From assembly GCA_018105865.1 (NCBI GenBank), contig CM030861.1, positions 6,997,884 through 7,061,883 on the forward strand: 64,000 bases of DNA, in the 5' to 3' direction. The translations under genes and the position numbers were made by a program. The notes beneath the pieces were generated by a model. It had not been told where the DNA came from and did not search any database. It saw nothing but the letters and a program-made list of their open reading frames with translations. Position 1 is the first letter of the stretch. Each line of letters begins with the position of its first letter. Positions 54,190-64,000 of the stretch are shown here, one piece after another. This DNA is from Metaphire vulgaris. Lineage: Eukaryota; Annelida; Clitellata; Crassiclitellata; Megascolecidae.

Positions 54190-54480
54190 TAAGTAAGTAA
54201 AAAAAGTAAAATCTCGTTAACTTCTATAGCGCTTTCAAAAGAAGCACTGAAGTAGCTCCTTCTTCCTATGCTCTTAATCTCAAAATGAAATAGCTATAGC
54301 CAAAGGTGTGGTCATTCATGCCAGGTCATTTAATCAAAAGGGTGAGTGGGTGGGACGTTGCAGCTATATGGAGGAAATGATTTTTTGACGAGAAATGATT
54401 TTAGTTTAGAAAGAAAAGCATGAGGAGATGTTGCAAGAAGGGAGAAAAATTGTGACTCAGAGTTTGTTATTTGGCTTTGA
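54190..54480 (-). mobile_element. SINE/retroposon fragment
   Basis: Reverse complement of the (TTAC)n-tailed SINE 3' end (AAGTAAAATCTCG, CTATAGCGCTTTC) at 54190–54245, followed by sequence in the style of 19025–19440 that resumes after the MITE at 54676. Confidence 0.5.
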
Positions 54481-54495
54481 TGTAGACGGCGGAGG

Positions 54496-54675
54496 CAGTG
54501 GCGGCTCTAGGATTTGGTAAGTGGGGGGGGGCGTTGGGTGGCAACTTCTAATCATGGGGGGCAACCATTTGTATGTAGCATTAAGTATAGGGTCCCAACA
54601 GGGGGACCACTGGGGGCCAGGCACTCAATAGGGGACACGGGCCCCATCTGCCCCTCCCCGGTGGAGCCGCCACTG
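54496..54675. mobile_element. hAT-type MITE with target duplication GGCGGAGG
   Basis: Ends CAGTGGCGGCTCTAGG ... GGTGGAGCCGCCACTG, flanked by GGCGGAGG at 54488–54495 and 54676–54683. 180 bp. Confidence 0.93.
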
Positions 54676-55493
54676 GGCGGAGGGATATTGGAATTGAGTT
54701 CCAAAGCTCTGGTGCAGCGTATGAAAAAGCACGATTGCAAATTTTTAGAGATGATTGATTCAGAGGTCGAAGGAGAGTTACATGAGAAGAAGATCTAGTA
54801 GATCGAGGTTGTTGTGGAATTATCAGATTTCTTAGGTAGACTGGTTTTGATGTATGAATCTACCATACCTCTGAAATATTAAGGTGTAATGGCATCATAC
54901 TATAATATCCTGTTTATGATGATTTATAATGGTAAGGGGCAGTTGGCTTGAATAGTAGATTTTTAAATTGCACCTCCAGTCTTTGAAAACTGCATATGAT
55001 CCATTCATAATTCCACATAGTAAATCCACATCCTTACTAAAATAAGCAGCTGGGGAGACATCAATGATAAATCATATTTTGGCAAGTTCACAAAATAAAA
55101 TTTTTCCTGATTAAAATCAAATTTCCCCGATTCCCTGAGTTTCAATGATGTCATGAGACTTCTGCCAATACTGCAGTTTTGTTGATAATCCAGATGAAAT
55201 CAGTCACAATTACAGTTATGGCACACAGCAACAATAACTCAATATTGTACAGTGTTGCAGTTTCAATGCCGATTATTTTTAAATTAGCTGTTAACCCGTC
55301 AAAATGACGGGGGAGAGTGGCTATCTCCTTCCCCGATTTATTTCAATTAAATCCAAGACTCAATGGTTGAAAATTTCCAACAAGTGCCTTCGGAAACAAT
55401 CCAGCAGCCCTTAATGTCCAAAAACCATTTTATCATCATAGGCTCTACAAGGAAAAATGAACTTATTTTCATAACCAAGATTCTTACTATAGC

Positions 55494-56260
55494 CTATAAG
55501 CGACAGTTGTCTAGATGAGATGGACCGACTACCCTTACCGATTGGAATAATATTAACGCCCGCCGCCTCCAACCATCTCCGTCAAGCGCCTCACTATCCA
55601 GTGCACCGTCTCCGCGAAATTTCTCTAAGATAATCCGCCGAATAGAACAATAATTATCGCAATGTTGTCTTGGAGAGGGATAAAAAAACTGACCGTGAAC
55701 TGAAAATGGAGATGAACGGTCGGTAGCCGTGAGCTCATCCCGGCCACCTTTCCCCGAGATCACGACGTTTCAACCGTCACGACGGACACGACCAAGCGCC
55801 CTCGAAGTGCTGCGGAAAGAAGGACGCGCCTTCAAACGTTGGCCAACACTGCAGAATTGACGGGCGCGCTGTGACCCGCTGTCCTTGACGACGATTTCTT
55901 CAGGACGCCGTCGTCGACCGCACCATATTGTCGCATTCCTGGTGAAAATCTGGCACTCGCGTAGTATACAAGGTTGAAAGGTAATTTCTTATTGATTTAG
56001 CATTCGAGACCCGCGCAAGCCAAGAGCGGTAGACGCCGCGAGTCTCACATCGGACTCTCCGGCGATGGACATTAACGACTGCCCATCGGTCGACGCGCGC
56101 CGGTCGCTCGCTGGCCTCTGCCGCGGCGCTGCCGGCCCGCCCGCCCGCAAGACCCTGTATTATAATGCGACGCCGAGAAATGTGTGTGCTTGGGTTTGTG
56201 TGCGCCGGTTCCGTTCGTCTTATTACCGAGGTTGAGCAAGGCACAGTTGCCAATTTTGAT
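55494..56260 (-). promoter_or_regulatory. CpG-dense patch, candidate promoter and noncoding first exon
   Basis: About 750 bp with markedly raised GC and CpG in an AT-rich region. On the minus strand a strong donor, CG|GTAAGG, lies at 55538. The 117- and 89-codon frames through it have no domain features. It may be the first exon of the minus-strand gene at 42.9–44.3 kb, whose candidate acceptor near 44303 needs an upstream partner; this link is inference. Confidence 0.4.
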
Positions 56261-56493
56261 ACCTACAGTGTATAAAGTACTCGCAAGAGTGAAAGACGCG
56301 ACTGGTAACTGACATCAGGGAAATAATCTCCCATTCCATGGAGCGAAGCTTATGAAACATTGAAGTGGGCCATTCGGTGAATGCATAACTGCCCCCAGTG
56401 GCCTGTAAGCCCAGGGGTTTTACTCCCCTCTGGTTTAGCTCGACCCCCACTGCAGGCAAACAGTTTTGAGGTGAAAGTAGTCTAACACTGATT

Positions 56494-56670
56494 CATGGTT
56501 ATTTCTAGGATTAGCAATTTGGGAGTGTCGGTAAATTTTGGGGGTCCCCTGCCAAAAAAGTCTGACAAGCAAAAAAGGTAATCCAATAGCTGAGATTGGG
56601 GGTGTTGGTCTCAAATTGAGGTGGGGTTTTGGGGGGGGGGGGTTGTTAGGAGGGTGTAAAAATATCCCTG
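56494..56670. mobile_element. hAT-type MITE (CAGGGATATTT family)
   Basis: Starts CATGGTTATTTCTAGGATTA, ends GTAAAAATATCCCTG, flanked by CACTGATT and CACTGAAT (7/8). Core copy TGACAAGCAAAAAAGGTAAT begins at 56563. Confidence 0.85.
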
Positions 56671-56992
56671 CACTGAATTTTTTTACAAATAGGCTAAGGG
56701 CCATCATCCTTAAATGACGTCACGCACTTAGGGGAAGGGGTTCAAACATTTGTGACGATGCATGCGGTGGACCCCGCCCGAAACGCTGACAAGCAAAAAA
56801 TACTCAGTGGGGGTTGCATCCCCAAAGTGGAACCGCCCCTGCCCAGTAGGGTCTGTGGCAGAGCTACAGCGGCAGGAATTTAGAGTAATAGTCAAATTAG
56901 ACGGTGAGCTCTAGTGCATATTTTAAATACTTTGATTGCGATTGATTGTTGAGTGGCCAAAAGCTGTAATACAACTGTGTGTATATTAATTC

Positions 56993-57508
56993 CAGGCCTG
57001 CCCAGAGGGAATCAGGAGGGCAAATGCCCAGGCGATCTGTACTGTAAGGGGCCTGGACAGGCCCCCAATAAAGTTACCTCATGCAATATCCTTTATTACT
57101 ATGAACGCTTTGGGTGCGGTGGTGGGCCAGCTGCTGAAGGCATTGCATCAGTGTTGGAGTTGTGAAATTTGAGCAGGGAGGGATTGAGATTTTCATTAGA
57201 CTGGAATTCAATGAATGACAGAAACTGCATGTACCCGATAGGCGAATTTTGGGAGGGTTGCAAAGTTAGCTGGGGGTTCAACCCCCAACAACTCCAACAC
57301 TGCATTGCATGTGTCTTTTAACACCGTGAAAGGCCTGACAAGCAAAAACGGTCATCAAACACATTCTGCACACTCGTTTTGTATATTTTATCAGAAAATA
57401 GTCAAACTTTTTTGAGGCCATTATAAATGTTTCACAAACTTTCTACTAAATTTCCAGGGGCCCGTTATAGCCCTACCAAGGGGCCCGGAATTTCTCTTGA
57501 CGGGCCTG
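56993..57508. mobile_element. hAT-type MITE hosting a nested MITE
   Basis: Ends CAGGCCTGCCCAGAGGG ... TTGACGGGCCTG, flanked by ATTAATTC and ATTGATTC (7/8). Contains CTGACAAGCAAAAACGGTCA at about 57335 and a complete second MITE. Confidence 0.8.
57149..57302. mobile_element. Nested hAT-type MITE with target duplication CATTGCAT
   Basis: Ends CAGTGTTGGAGTTGTGAAAT ... CAACTCCAACACTG, flanked by CATTGCAT at 57141–57148 and 57303–57310. Same family as 59162–59319. Confidence 0.93.
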
Positions 57509-57959
57509 ATTGATTCTATTAACAATCACCCACACCTGGCCAATTGCATATATAATTATGGATAAATTTGACTGATTTTGGGCCAATCCCTGTTTTGTTG
57601 ATGAGTAAAAAAAGGAGGGTTCCCAAACCTTTTTTCCTAGAAAAAAAGCACTGATTAACAATCCATCACCCCCAAAATTTGAGGACAATGGCCATCACCC
57701 TAGGACAATGGTTGCAGAATTCCAGTTCAAATTGATTAAGCTGTTGTCTCCAGTTTTTTGACGCTTTCATTTGATAAACTATTATATTAAAAGTAAACTT
57801 AGGAATAGGCCCTGAACATTTCCCATATCACAATATGGCCAGTACGCTTCTGATTACTGTGAGAAAAAGCAATAACAATATTAGCACTTAACCAATATAA
57901 TAAGCCTTTAAAATCCTCTTACAAAATATTATGTAAATAAATCAGACACTTATCTCTAC

Positions 57960-58205
57960 ATTATCTACTATTATAAATAGTGTATAATTATTGTAAAGAT
58001 TACCAACAATTTTTGAAAATTCACTTTTAACTCTTTTGAGGTGGATGCTGACAAATGCTGGACAGATGCTGGACTTTTCATTATAAATTTGAAGACACAT
58101 TTATTTAATATTGGATATGAATTGTGTTAAGCGCTTTTGTTGTAGGCCTTAGCCTTGTCTACTGCGCTATATAAATTGTCAATAAAGAAATAAATAAATA
58201 AAAGT
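57960..58205 (+). mobile_element. LINE 3' end fragment
   Basis: The frame includes INLKTHLFNIGY, followed by GCGCTATATAAATTGTCAAT and AATAAA repeats; a LINE tail of the LKTHLF type. Confidence 0.6.
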
Positions 58206-59161
58206 CCATGCCAACATCATAGCGTTGAAATAATTTCGCCCCAAAAGAGTTAAACTAGAAGCCCAACTCCCCCGATTACAACATACTTAGCAGTGACATG
58301 AAATTCAACACATTAAATCACAACAGCAAACTTTGCTCAGCATAAATTTCAAATCCATCTACAATCCTGTTGTTAATGATATCTTCAAGCCTTTCGTCAC
58401 TACAAGCAAAATGTTAACTTAATCTGAGCTAGAATAGTCAGTCATCTTGCTGTTGTGTCTTGTGCAATATCAACTTTGCTGGCATTGAATCACACAAATG
58501 CAATGTCCACTTTTCATTTAGCACTACAACAGCTAATCTTGCAGAGGCTGTTGGTGGTATATTATTAATCTCAAGACTCACCTATTCGCCATTGGGTATA
58601 TGTAGTATTGTAAAGCATTCTTGTCTTTGGCCATTCTGTCATGCTTATTGCGCTATGTAAACTGTCCAGCTAATAATAATAATAATAAATTGATATGTGG
58701 TCCATGTGACCATGGGATAATGCATTAGAATTTGACTGCAGCCACTACAGAGCAATTACAGACAAACTGTTTACTATTTCACTTTTAGGTTTACTATTTC
58801 ATTTTTAGGTGTCATATATTTTGGCTGGGTGCTAAAGAAAAAACCTTAAAACAGCTCGGATATACGATGAAAGAAGAAGGTTCAGTCCCCCCCGACACTT
58901 TTCAAATTTACACATGTGTTGCGTTAGTAAATAGCTACAAATACCTACTACATGCATGTATCTGCATGTACAACTACTCTCCTCAGTGTGGAGGCAAATC
59001 TGAATTTAAATGGTTTTTAAAGAAATTGTTGGCTAAAGTGAACTTCAAATTATTGCTACGGTAACAGAATATATTGAGACAGAAATCCACAAATACACAT
59101 GCACATGGCATTAAAACTAACTATACAAGAATCAAAATCGTACACTTTATAGGCCTAAGTG

Positions 59162-59319
59162 CAGGGTTGGAGTTGGGGAGGGGAGGGGTTGAACCCCCAG
59201 CTAACTTTGCAACCCTCCAAAAATCACATACATACAGTATCTAGTACATGCAGTTTCTGTCATGTATTGAATTTCAGTCCTCAACCCCCACGTGCTCAAA
59301 TTTCACAACTCCAACACTG
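59162..59319. mobile_element. hAT-type MITE (CAGTGTTGGAGTTG family)
   Basis: Inverted orientation relative to 57149–57302. Ends CAGGGTTGGAGTTG ... CAACTCCAACACTG, flanked by CCTAAGTG and CCTAAGCG (7/8). Confidence 0.85.
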
Positions 59320-59751
59320 CCTAAGCGTAAATCTGAAAGCATTATTTGTATGTGTCAATAGTAAAAGATACTTGTACAAGTACTGGGTCAAACCACTTTA
59401 GCCAAACAAAACTCTGCAGTTAGAAAAATAAAATGAGAAATAATATGCCAACGATTTCAACAGCCACAAAATTCCAAATCTAATGCAGCAGAAAATTTTA
59501 TGCTGTCAAGCGTAATATTTGCTTCAGAATTTTGGTATTTTGCCAAAAATGAGATATCAGTTTCTCACATAAGAGTAACTAAATACGATCTAAATACACG
59601 AATACCACAGCGGCTGGCAGGTGCATAAGCAGGATCGTCATAATGATAGAATTTTAACACAACCTCAAATCAGGAATCAAAACAGAACGGCTGAATATGA
59701 TGAACACTAAATTATATACTATGCACAACTAACACAAGTCTCTAATCTATA

Positions 59752-59917
59752 TCAGGAGTCATAATCATCTTCGGGAAGAGTCACTAGCGACGTCTTCGTA
59801 GCGCTGCACGAGTGCGGCAGAGACATGGAACGCACAAGAACGGCACCAGGTAAGAACGAGGCAGATACAACGGGCATTCGGTGGGTGGCATGTCCAGAGG
59901 ACGATGGCATAGCTGAA
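59752..59917 (-). CDS. DRAP1: DRAP1-like last coding exon
   Basis: Acceptor TTCTGCATTGCAG, stop TGA at 59754–59752. It stays open in the frame set by the previous exon for 55 codons and ends LVTLPEDDYDS. The conserved acidic DYDS end confirms the frame. Confidence 0.85.
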
Positions 59918-62900
59918 CTGCAATGCAGAAATCATGGCTAATAAAACCAATCAATCAATCAATCAAACAATCAATCGACCGATCGATCAATCAAGCAATC
60001 AAGATTGATTAACCGATCAATCAATTGATCAATCAATCGATTGATCAATCAATCAACCAATCAATCAATCAAATCAGTTTATTAGTATCAGATCACAATT
60101 TTTTAAAGTCAAAGTTACAAAAATGCAAAGGATAATTACAAAAACTTTCTTTCGAGCGAATTTGAACATATACAGCTGGGGATTAACACTAACAGTCTAA
60201 CAGTAAGATACTAAAGAAACAGTGAGATCACGAATAAAGAAATTAAAACTATAAAAACCCAAAGAATACAGTAATTGCAAAAATGTATTTCATTGAATGT
60301 ACAGCTAGGGATTAACATTAACAGTGAGATACTAAGTGGAGAGGCAGAAGAGAGCCTCTCTCTCCACAATAAACCTGCCCTCTGACACACTAGGTTTTTT
60401 ATCAAGCAAAAAAGATACAGTTGAGATTAGAAAACAGCATTATCAGCCTTGAAGCAAAAGAAATGGATCTTCAACAATGATCAGTGGAATGAAAGACTAT
60501 CAGTATGCAAATATAACTAACCTATGCAGCAGTTATGGCATATGAGCAAAGCTTTATTCTTACAAGAGTCCAATCAAAAACCAGACAATGATATAGAAAT
60601 AAATTATAAAGGAAAAACTATGAAATCACTGCAATGAAATATATTATAACATTTACTTCTCTGCACTTTATGAACAATCAAATGATTAAGAAATGGAGAA
60701 TGAAGCAATGACTTACGTGGTAATTGGTGGCATGCCATCAGTGGATGAAATGTGTGAACCGGCGGGCACCTCTTCTGCCACAGACCCACTTGAAACTGGA
60801 GCAGCGCCACGTGACGTCAGCGTCTCCGTCGAGTTAAGTCGATGAAGAAATTCCGAAGCCGCCTGAGGAGTTAGCGGATTAGATCTAGTGTTCAGAGAAA
60901 GCATACAGGGTGGCACGATCGGTGGAGCGAAAACCTGACATGCAGGGGGCTGATGGGCAGGTGGCGGCCTGAGCAGTCGGAGTCCGGGTGGCGCCAACGA
61001 CATGCTGGCAGCAGTCATCCCAAACACCGTCCCTTCGAAATCTGGTCTTGTCAGAAGCTGCAGTGAACGAGGCTCGCTGTTAAAGCCGGAAGCACTAGCG
61101 ACCGCACTCGCAGACACGGCGGCTGGAGCGGCTGTCGTCAGGTTCAGAGGCAGGCAGGTTTCGCCCGCAGTTCTGCCGACACCCGAGTTTCCAGGAGTCG
61201 CGGACACGTTCCAGAAGCGCAAAGCAGTCGGTTCCGGTTGGAACAGCCCTCCGTTTCTGTCGGCCAGCACAGTAGATGAGGGGCCCGGGTTTGTCGCACC
61301 AGATTCTACGACACCCACACAGTTGGCCGAGACATAGCTGCTGCAAGTGGGACCGAACAAACTGCCGATGCGCTGCCTTTTCTGACTCTGGTACGATCCA
61401 CGACCTTCCGCGACAGTATCCTCACTTGTGCTGTCACCACCATCTTCATCACTACAGCTGTCGGCATCCTACAGACAACAAGATCCTTAACCCCTTAACT
61501 GGGGATCCCGGATATATCCGTCCATTTTACATCGAGTTACAGTTAAATACACAGTTAAGGAGTTAAAACTAAAGAGGCACCGGTTGTGACTATTGGCCGG
61601 TCGATTATCAGCCTCAAACAATCAGCCAATTATTGGCCGTTCACCGATTATCAATTTTTTAAAGTTCTTCTGCTCATTGCTAAGTTTAATGTATTGTCAG
61701 ATGACCAGTGGTAGCTCTTACAGGTGGCACTGTGTTTGACATATACTGCAAAATGAGTGAAATTGGGTTAAAAATAAATTCATACTATCAAATATATTTT
61801 TATGAAGTGACTTTGCTGCTGGGCTAGGTGAATTTCAGTGAAAATGGGCAAGATGTGTAAGCTTCCCTCTACTGGTTACAATCTCTGCTATTTGCAAGAG
61901 AAAGACTGCCTTAGTGCCACTAGGGGATGCACCGCAGCAGTGATCTGATCCTTGAGTCTCGGCAGATTGAAGAATGTCTGGCGGCAACCACCTTCTTAAA
62001 GAGTGATGGGCAGATTACCGCCCTCAGGTGAATGACAATCTCAGTAATAAGAACATATGCGTTTCCTCCTAATAGTTTCTGGCAGCTAGCAGTATACAAC
62101 AGCAGCTGCTACCAACTGTATTGGCCAACACTGATTGTTAAATGGCCAATACCGATAATCGGCCGATACCAATTATCGGCCTATACCGATTATCGGCCAA
62201 TACTGATTATTGGCCGATCATCCATGCACCTCTACCTAAACCCAGAGAATACATGCTAGCACAATACTCTTAACGTTTACCAAAAGCAGCCATAGTCTAA
62301 CAAACCACATCTCACTCCTATAAGCTTTGCATAATAAGTTACAGTTTTCTAGAAATCTAGTCGTGCCTTTATAGACAAAATAGAGTGAATGATCAATTAA
62401 ACGATAATATACCTCAGTTTCTGAACTATCCGTAATATCATCATCTTCAACAGTGGGTGCAGCAGCTTTAGGCTTCCTCCCTCGCTTCTTTGGAACACTA
62501 ACTCCATCCTCCTTTTTCTTTCTTGGCCTGACAATTGAAGAAAGATGACTTTTTGAGCCAATGAAGTGGAAACAATGCCTAAATCCCTGAATTAACATGC
62601 ATTCGTACGTTTGGTGCATTGGACGGCCCTAATTGATGTCCATCAATTAAATCAATCAATTAAATCAATCAATCACAATCAATCAATCAATTTGTGTCTG
62701 CGTTGGCCCTGTGCTTAAAGTTACTGACATTGCCAACGCAGACACAAATGACATTCGATTGAGTCTTCAAATTTCTATATGCCCAGTTTGATGTATTAGC
62801 AAACTGAAACATATCAGCCTGCTTCAGGTAAGTTTCTTAGAAAATACTTCCTCGAATCAAATAATGCTAAAACCTCTGAGTTCAGGTACTTATCAACATC

Positions 62901-63483
62901 TTTTCACATATTTCAATAAAATAGCCAAAGCCTCTGTTGCAAAACTCTTCTGTATAGACAGAATGAGTGTGCTGTGGAAGAATCAGTTGGACACAGCATA
63001 TATCCAATAGAGAGGCCCTAAATATTGTAAAGGAGGAACAGACAATAAAGCAAAACAATAAAACAGGCAAAAGAACTGTACTGGTATTGGGCATATTCAA
63101 AGGGGAGACTCATTCTGAACAATACTGGAGGGACATATGGGAGAAAGGATAACCAGAGGAAGACCACGTACATCACTACTGTACTGGATGTTGACTAAAG
63201 ACAGATACAAAGGATTTAGAGACCCAAGCTGCTGACAAAGAAAGATGGCGCCGATGGGAACCAGGACCTACTTCCGGGCAGAGAACTTAAGAAGAAGAAG
63301 TGTGCTGTGACAATCATAACCAAACAGCCCAGAGAATGCTTTCACCTTCCTCGTTGCCTGACGCGAATGCCTTGGTCGGAATTTGAATCGCCTCCATCTT
63401 CATCATTTACTTGGACATCGGGTATGTGTGTCACAAGGTCTTTGAGAAAATCGAACTTTCTTTCCGAAAGAATGATTTGTTTC
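59752..63483 (-). CDS. DRAP1: DRAP1 (NC2-alpha)-like transcriptional corepressor, 3' four coding exons
   Basis: Minus strand, four exons with consistent phases (2, 0, 2). Exon order: 63483–63346, 62527–62413, 61468–60717, 59917–59752. DRAP1 pairs with DR1 through a histone fold, binds TBP on promoter DNA and blocks TFIIA/TFIIB entry, in the nucleus. The anchor is SERKFDFLKDLVTHIPDVQ, matching the conserved segment just after the histone fold (human FDFLKDLVASVPDMQ). It is followed by a KKRGRKPK basic/AT-hook-like motif, an acidic Ser-rich block and the C-terminal PEDDYDS (human EEDYDS). The histone-fold exons lie beyond 64000. The visible part alone is 389 residues, whereas the whole human protein is about 205, because of a long Pro/Ala/Ser-rich exon. 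Confidence 0.88.
59963..60075. repeat. (AATC)n degenerate tetranucleotide tract
   Basis: AATCAATC units with CGAT interruptions, in the last DRAP1-like intron. A second similar tract lies at 62640–62690. Confidence 0.9.
60717..61468 (-). CDS. DRAP1: DRAP1-like long Pro/Ala/Ser-rich exon
   Basis: Acceptor GTCTGTAG, donor GTAAGT. 250 codons. It opens DADSCSDEDGGDSTSEDTVA, the counterpart of the acidic Ser-rich block of vertebrate DRAP1, then KRQRIGSLFGP, then a low-complexity Ala/Pro/Ser/Thr-rich segment ending DGMPPITT. It is much longer than the vertebrate Pro-rich tail. Confidence 0.85.
61491..61562. mobile_element. Short piggyBac-like MITE, 20 bp from a splice acceptor
   Basis: TTAA at 61487–61490 and 61563–61566 flank the inverted ends CCCCTTAACTG and CAGTTAAGGAG. 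The interior TTTTACATCGAGTTACAG matches 26690–26763. It sits just upstream of the DRAP1-like acceptor at 61470–61469. Confidence 0.85.
61570..62234. mobile_element. Nonautonomous DNA transposon (GAGGCACCGG / GAGGTGCATGG ends)
   Basis: Left end TAAAGAGGCACCGG, inverted right end TAGAGGTGCATGG. Subterminal TATTGGCCGAT/ATCGGCCAATA words are repeated several times at both ends. 8-bp flanks are only weakly alike. hAT-like; in the DRAP1-like intron. Confidence 0.7.
62413..62527 (-). CDS. DRAP1: DRAP1-like exon with KKRGRKPK motif
   Basis: Acceptor ATTGTCAG, donor GTATAT. Reads PRKKKEDGVSVPKKRGRKPK, then an acidic end DDDITDSSETE. The GRKP core resembles an AT-hook or nuclear localisation signal. 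Confidence 0.87.
62691..62748. repeat. Perfect 17-bp inverted repeat with 24-nt loop
   Basis: TTTGTGTCTGCGTTGGC at 62691 is exactly complemented by GCCAACGCAGACACAAA about 24 nt later. In the intron between the first two visible DRAP1-like exons; no target duplication seen. Confidence 0.9.
63110..63300 (+). mobile_element. LINE C-terminal fragment, decayed
   Basis: Pieces such as ERITRGRPRTSLLYWM and RWRRWEPG, followed by AAGAAGAAG, resemble a LINE tail with frameshifts. In the intron upstream of the KKRGRKPK exon. Confidence 0.5.
63346..63483 (-). CDS. DRAP1: DRAP1-like exon after the histone fold
   Basis: Acceptor CCTTTTATAG, donor GTGAAA. Reads KQIILSERKFDFLKDLVTHI, then PDVQVNDEDGG and RVRQRG. 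This segment is the most conserved part visible and gives the gene its name. Confidence 0.9.
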
Positions 63484-64000
63484 CTATAAAAGGAACGATT
63501 TAAATATATTTCTCTGACCCACTCGATCGCCACTTTCTTTCTGAAAGATTGATTTATCTCCTAAGAAAAACAATAAAAATTATTCCTTTAATCTGCTCAA
63601 TTACTTTTCTTAAGTTCTAGGGCTTCTTTCATGGTACTCCTGGCTGATGTCTGCTTCAGAAAATCTGTCACAAATTCTGCTCTCTTCAATGAATTCCTCA
63701 AAATCAATTGTCAACCATGCATCTGTTCTGCCTGTTTCGAATTTTTGTATGAGGAATCCAACGGCAGTGGTCAAATACACTCATCCACCAATCTCACTTT
63801 AAAAGGAGGCCCAACTAACTTACTTTCCTCCTGCACTGAATTCACAAATTTGGACATTTAAAAGAATTTCAACCTTAGCCTTTGAATGTTCAATTATTCA
63901 ACCTCAGACTTTTTCCTTTGTCTTTGTCAGAATTTCTAAAAATCAGAAGAAAGTTAACTCACAGATGACTTGTTGTAAGTGTTCTTGCATTAATAGAAAG
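63484..64000. other. Intronic sequence, no exon recognised
   Basis: The histone-fold exon expected upstream was not found. Frames on both strands near 63610–63860 are short and lack its conserved residues. AT-rich, no element boundaries seen. Confidence 0.5.

Noticed and set aside
55900..56253. 117-codon minus-strand frame in the CpG patch
   Set aside because: GC-rich DNA has few stops; no domain, no good splice partner in frame.
63610..63861. Considered as the DRAP1 histone-fold exon (minus strand) or a plus-strand Cys-containing exon
   Set aside because: The conserved histone-fold residues (RFPxARIKKIM, SRNAKTM) are absent; similarity to KEALELK is too weak.

Overview
The window is nuclear DNA of an animal. 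It has spliced genes, introns of roughly 0.4–4 kb, tRNA-derived SINEs, 5'-truncated LINEs and very many short DNA transposons. The repeat landscape (frequent AGGCCTA words, CAG...CTG-ended hAT-type MITEs, tRNA SINEs) fits a marine invertebrate. An echinoderm or close relative is my best guess, but no single sequence here proves the lineage. Gene names rest on remembered protein similarity; no database search was possible.

Layout. (1) 1–8831: one minus-strand exon (8751–8831) that looks like the first coding exon of an SLC5-type sodium-coupled transporter. Its other exons must lie to the left of the window or were not recognised, and the rest of this stretch is repeats and unexplained AT-rich DNA. 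(2) 8832–17420: CpG-richer upstream DNA, a LINE tail, several MITEs and a 16-monomer hairpin satellite (about 11996–12640) just downstream of CCAAT and TATA boxes. (3) 17421–38536: a plus-strand gene of about 20 exons for a TXNDC16 (ERp90)-like ER thioredoxin-fold protein. Nearly all splice phases agree, one intron is of the GC–AG type, and the protein ends in HTEL. (4) 38537–42884: a dense MITE cluster. (5) 42885–44302: a minus-strand GC-rich exon with an unrecognised 408-codon ORF. Its 5' noncoding exon may be in a CpG-rich patch near 55.5–56.3 kb. (6) 44.3–51.4 kb: expanded (TA)n tracts, a 102-bp minisatellite, a nested retroposon and a 2-kb mosaic of paired direct repeats. (7) 51.4–53.8 kb: a 5'-truncated, frameshifted LINE. 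(8) 53.8–59.7 kb: more MITEs and retroposon tails. (9) 59752–63483: the last four coding exons (minus strand) of a DRAP1 (NC2-alpha)-like transcriptional corepressor; its histone-fold exons lie beyond the right edge.

The genes do not form a pathway: they are a plasma-membrane transporter, an ER-lumen protein, a protein of unknown function and a nuclear corepressor. The most unusual content is in the repeats. At least fourteen hAT-type MITEs have exact or near-exact 8-bp target duplications, and a near-identical 20-nt core (TGACAAGCAAAAAAGGTCAT) recurs about 16 times, mostly inside elements whose ends differ. The hairpin satellite beside a promoter-like block is the other standout.
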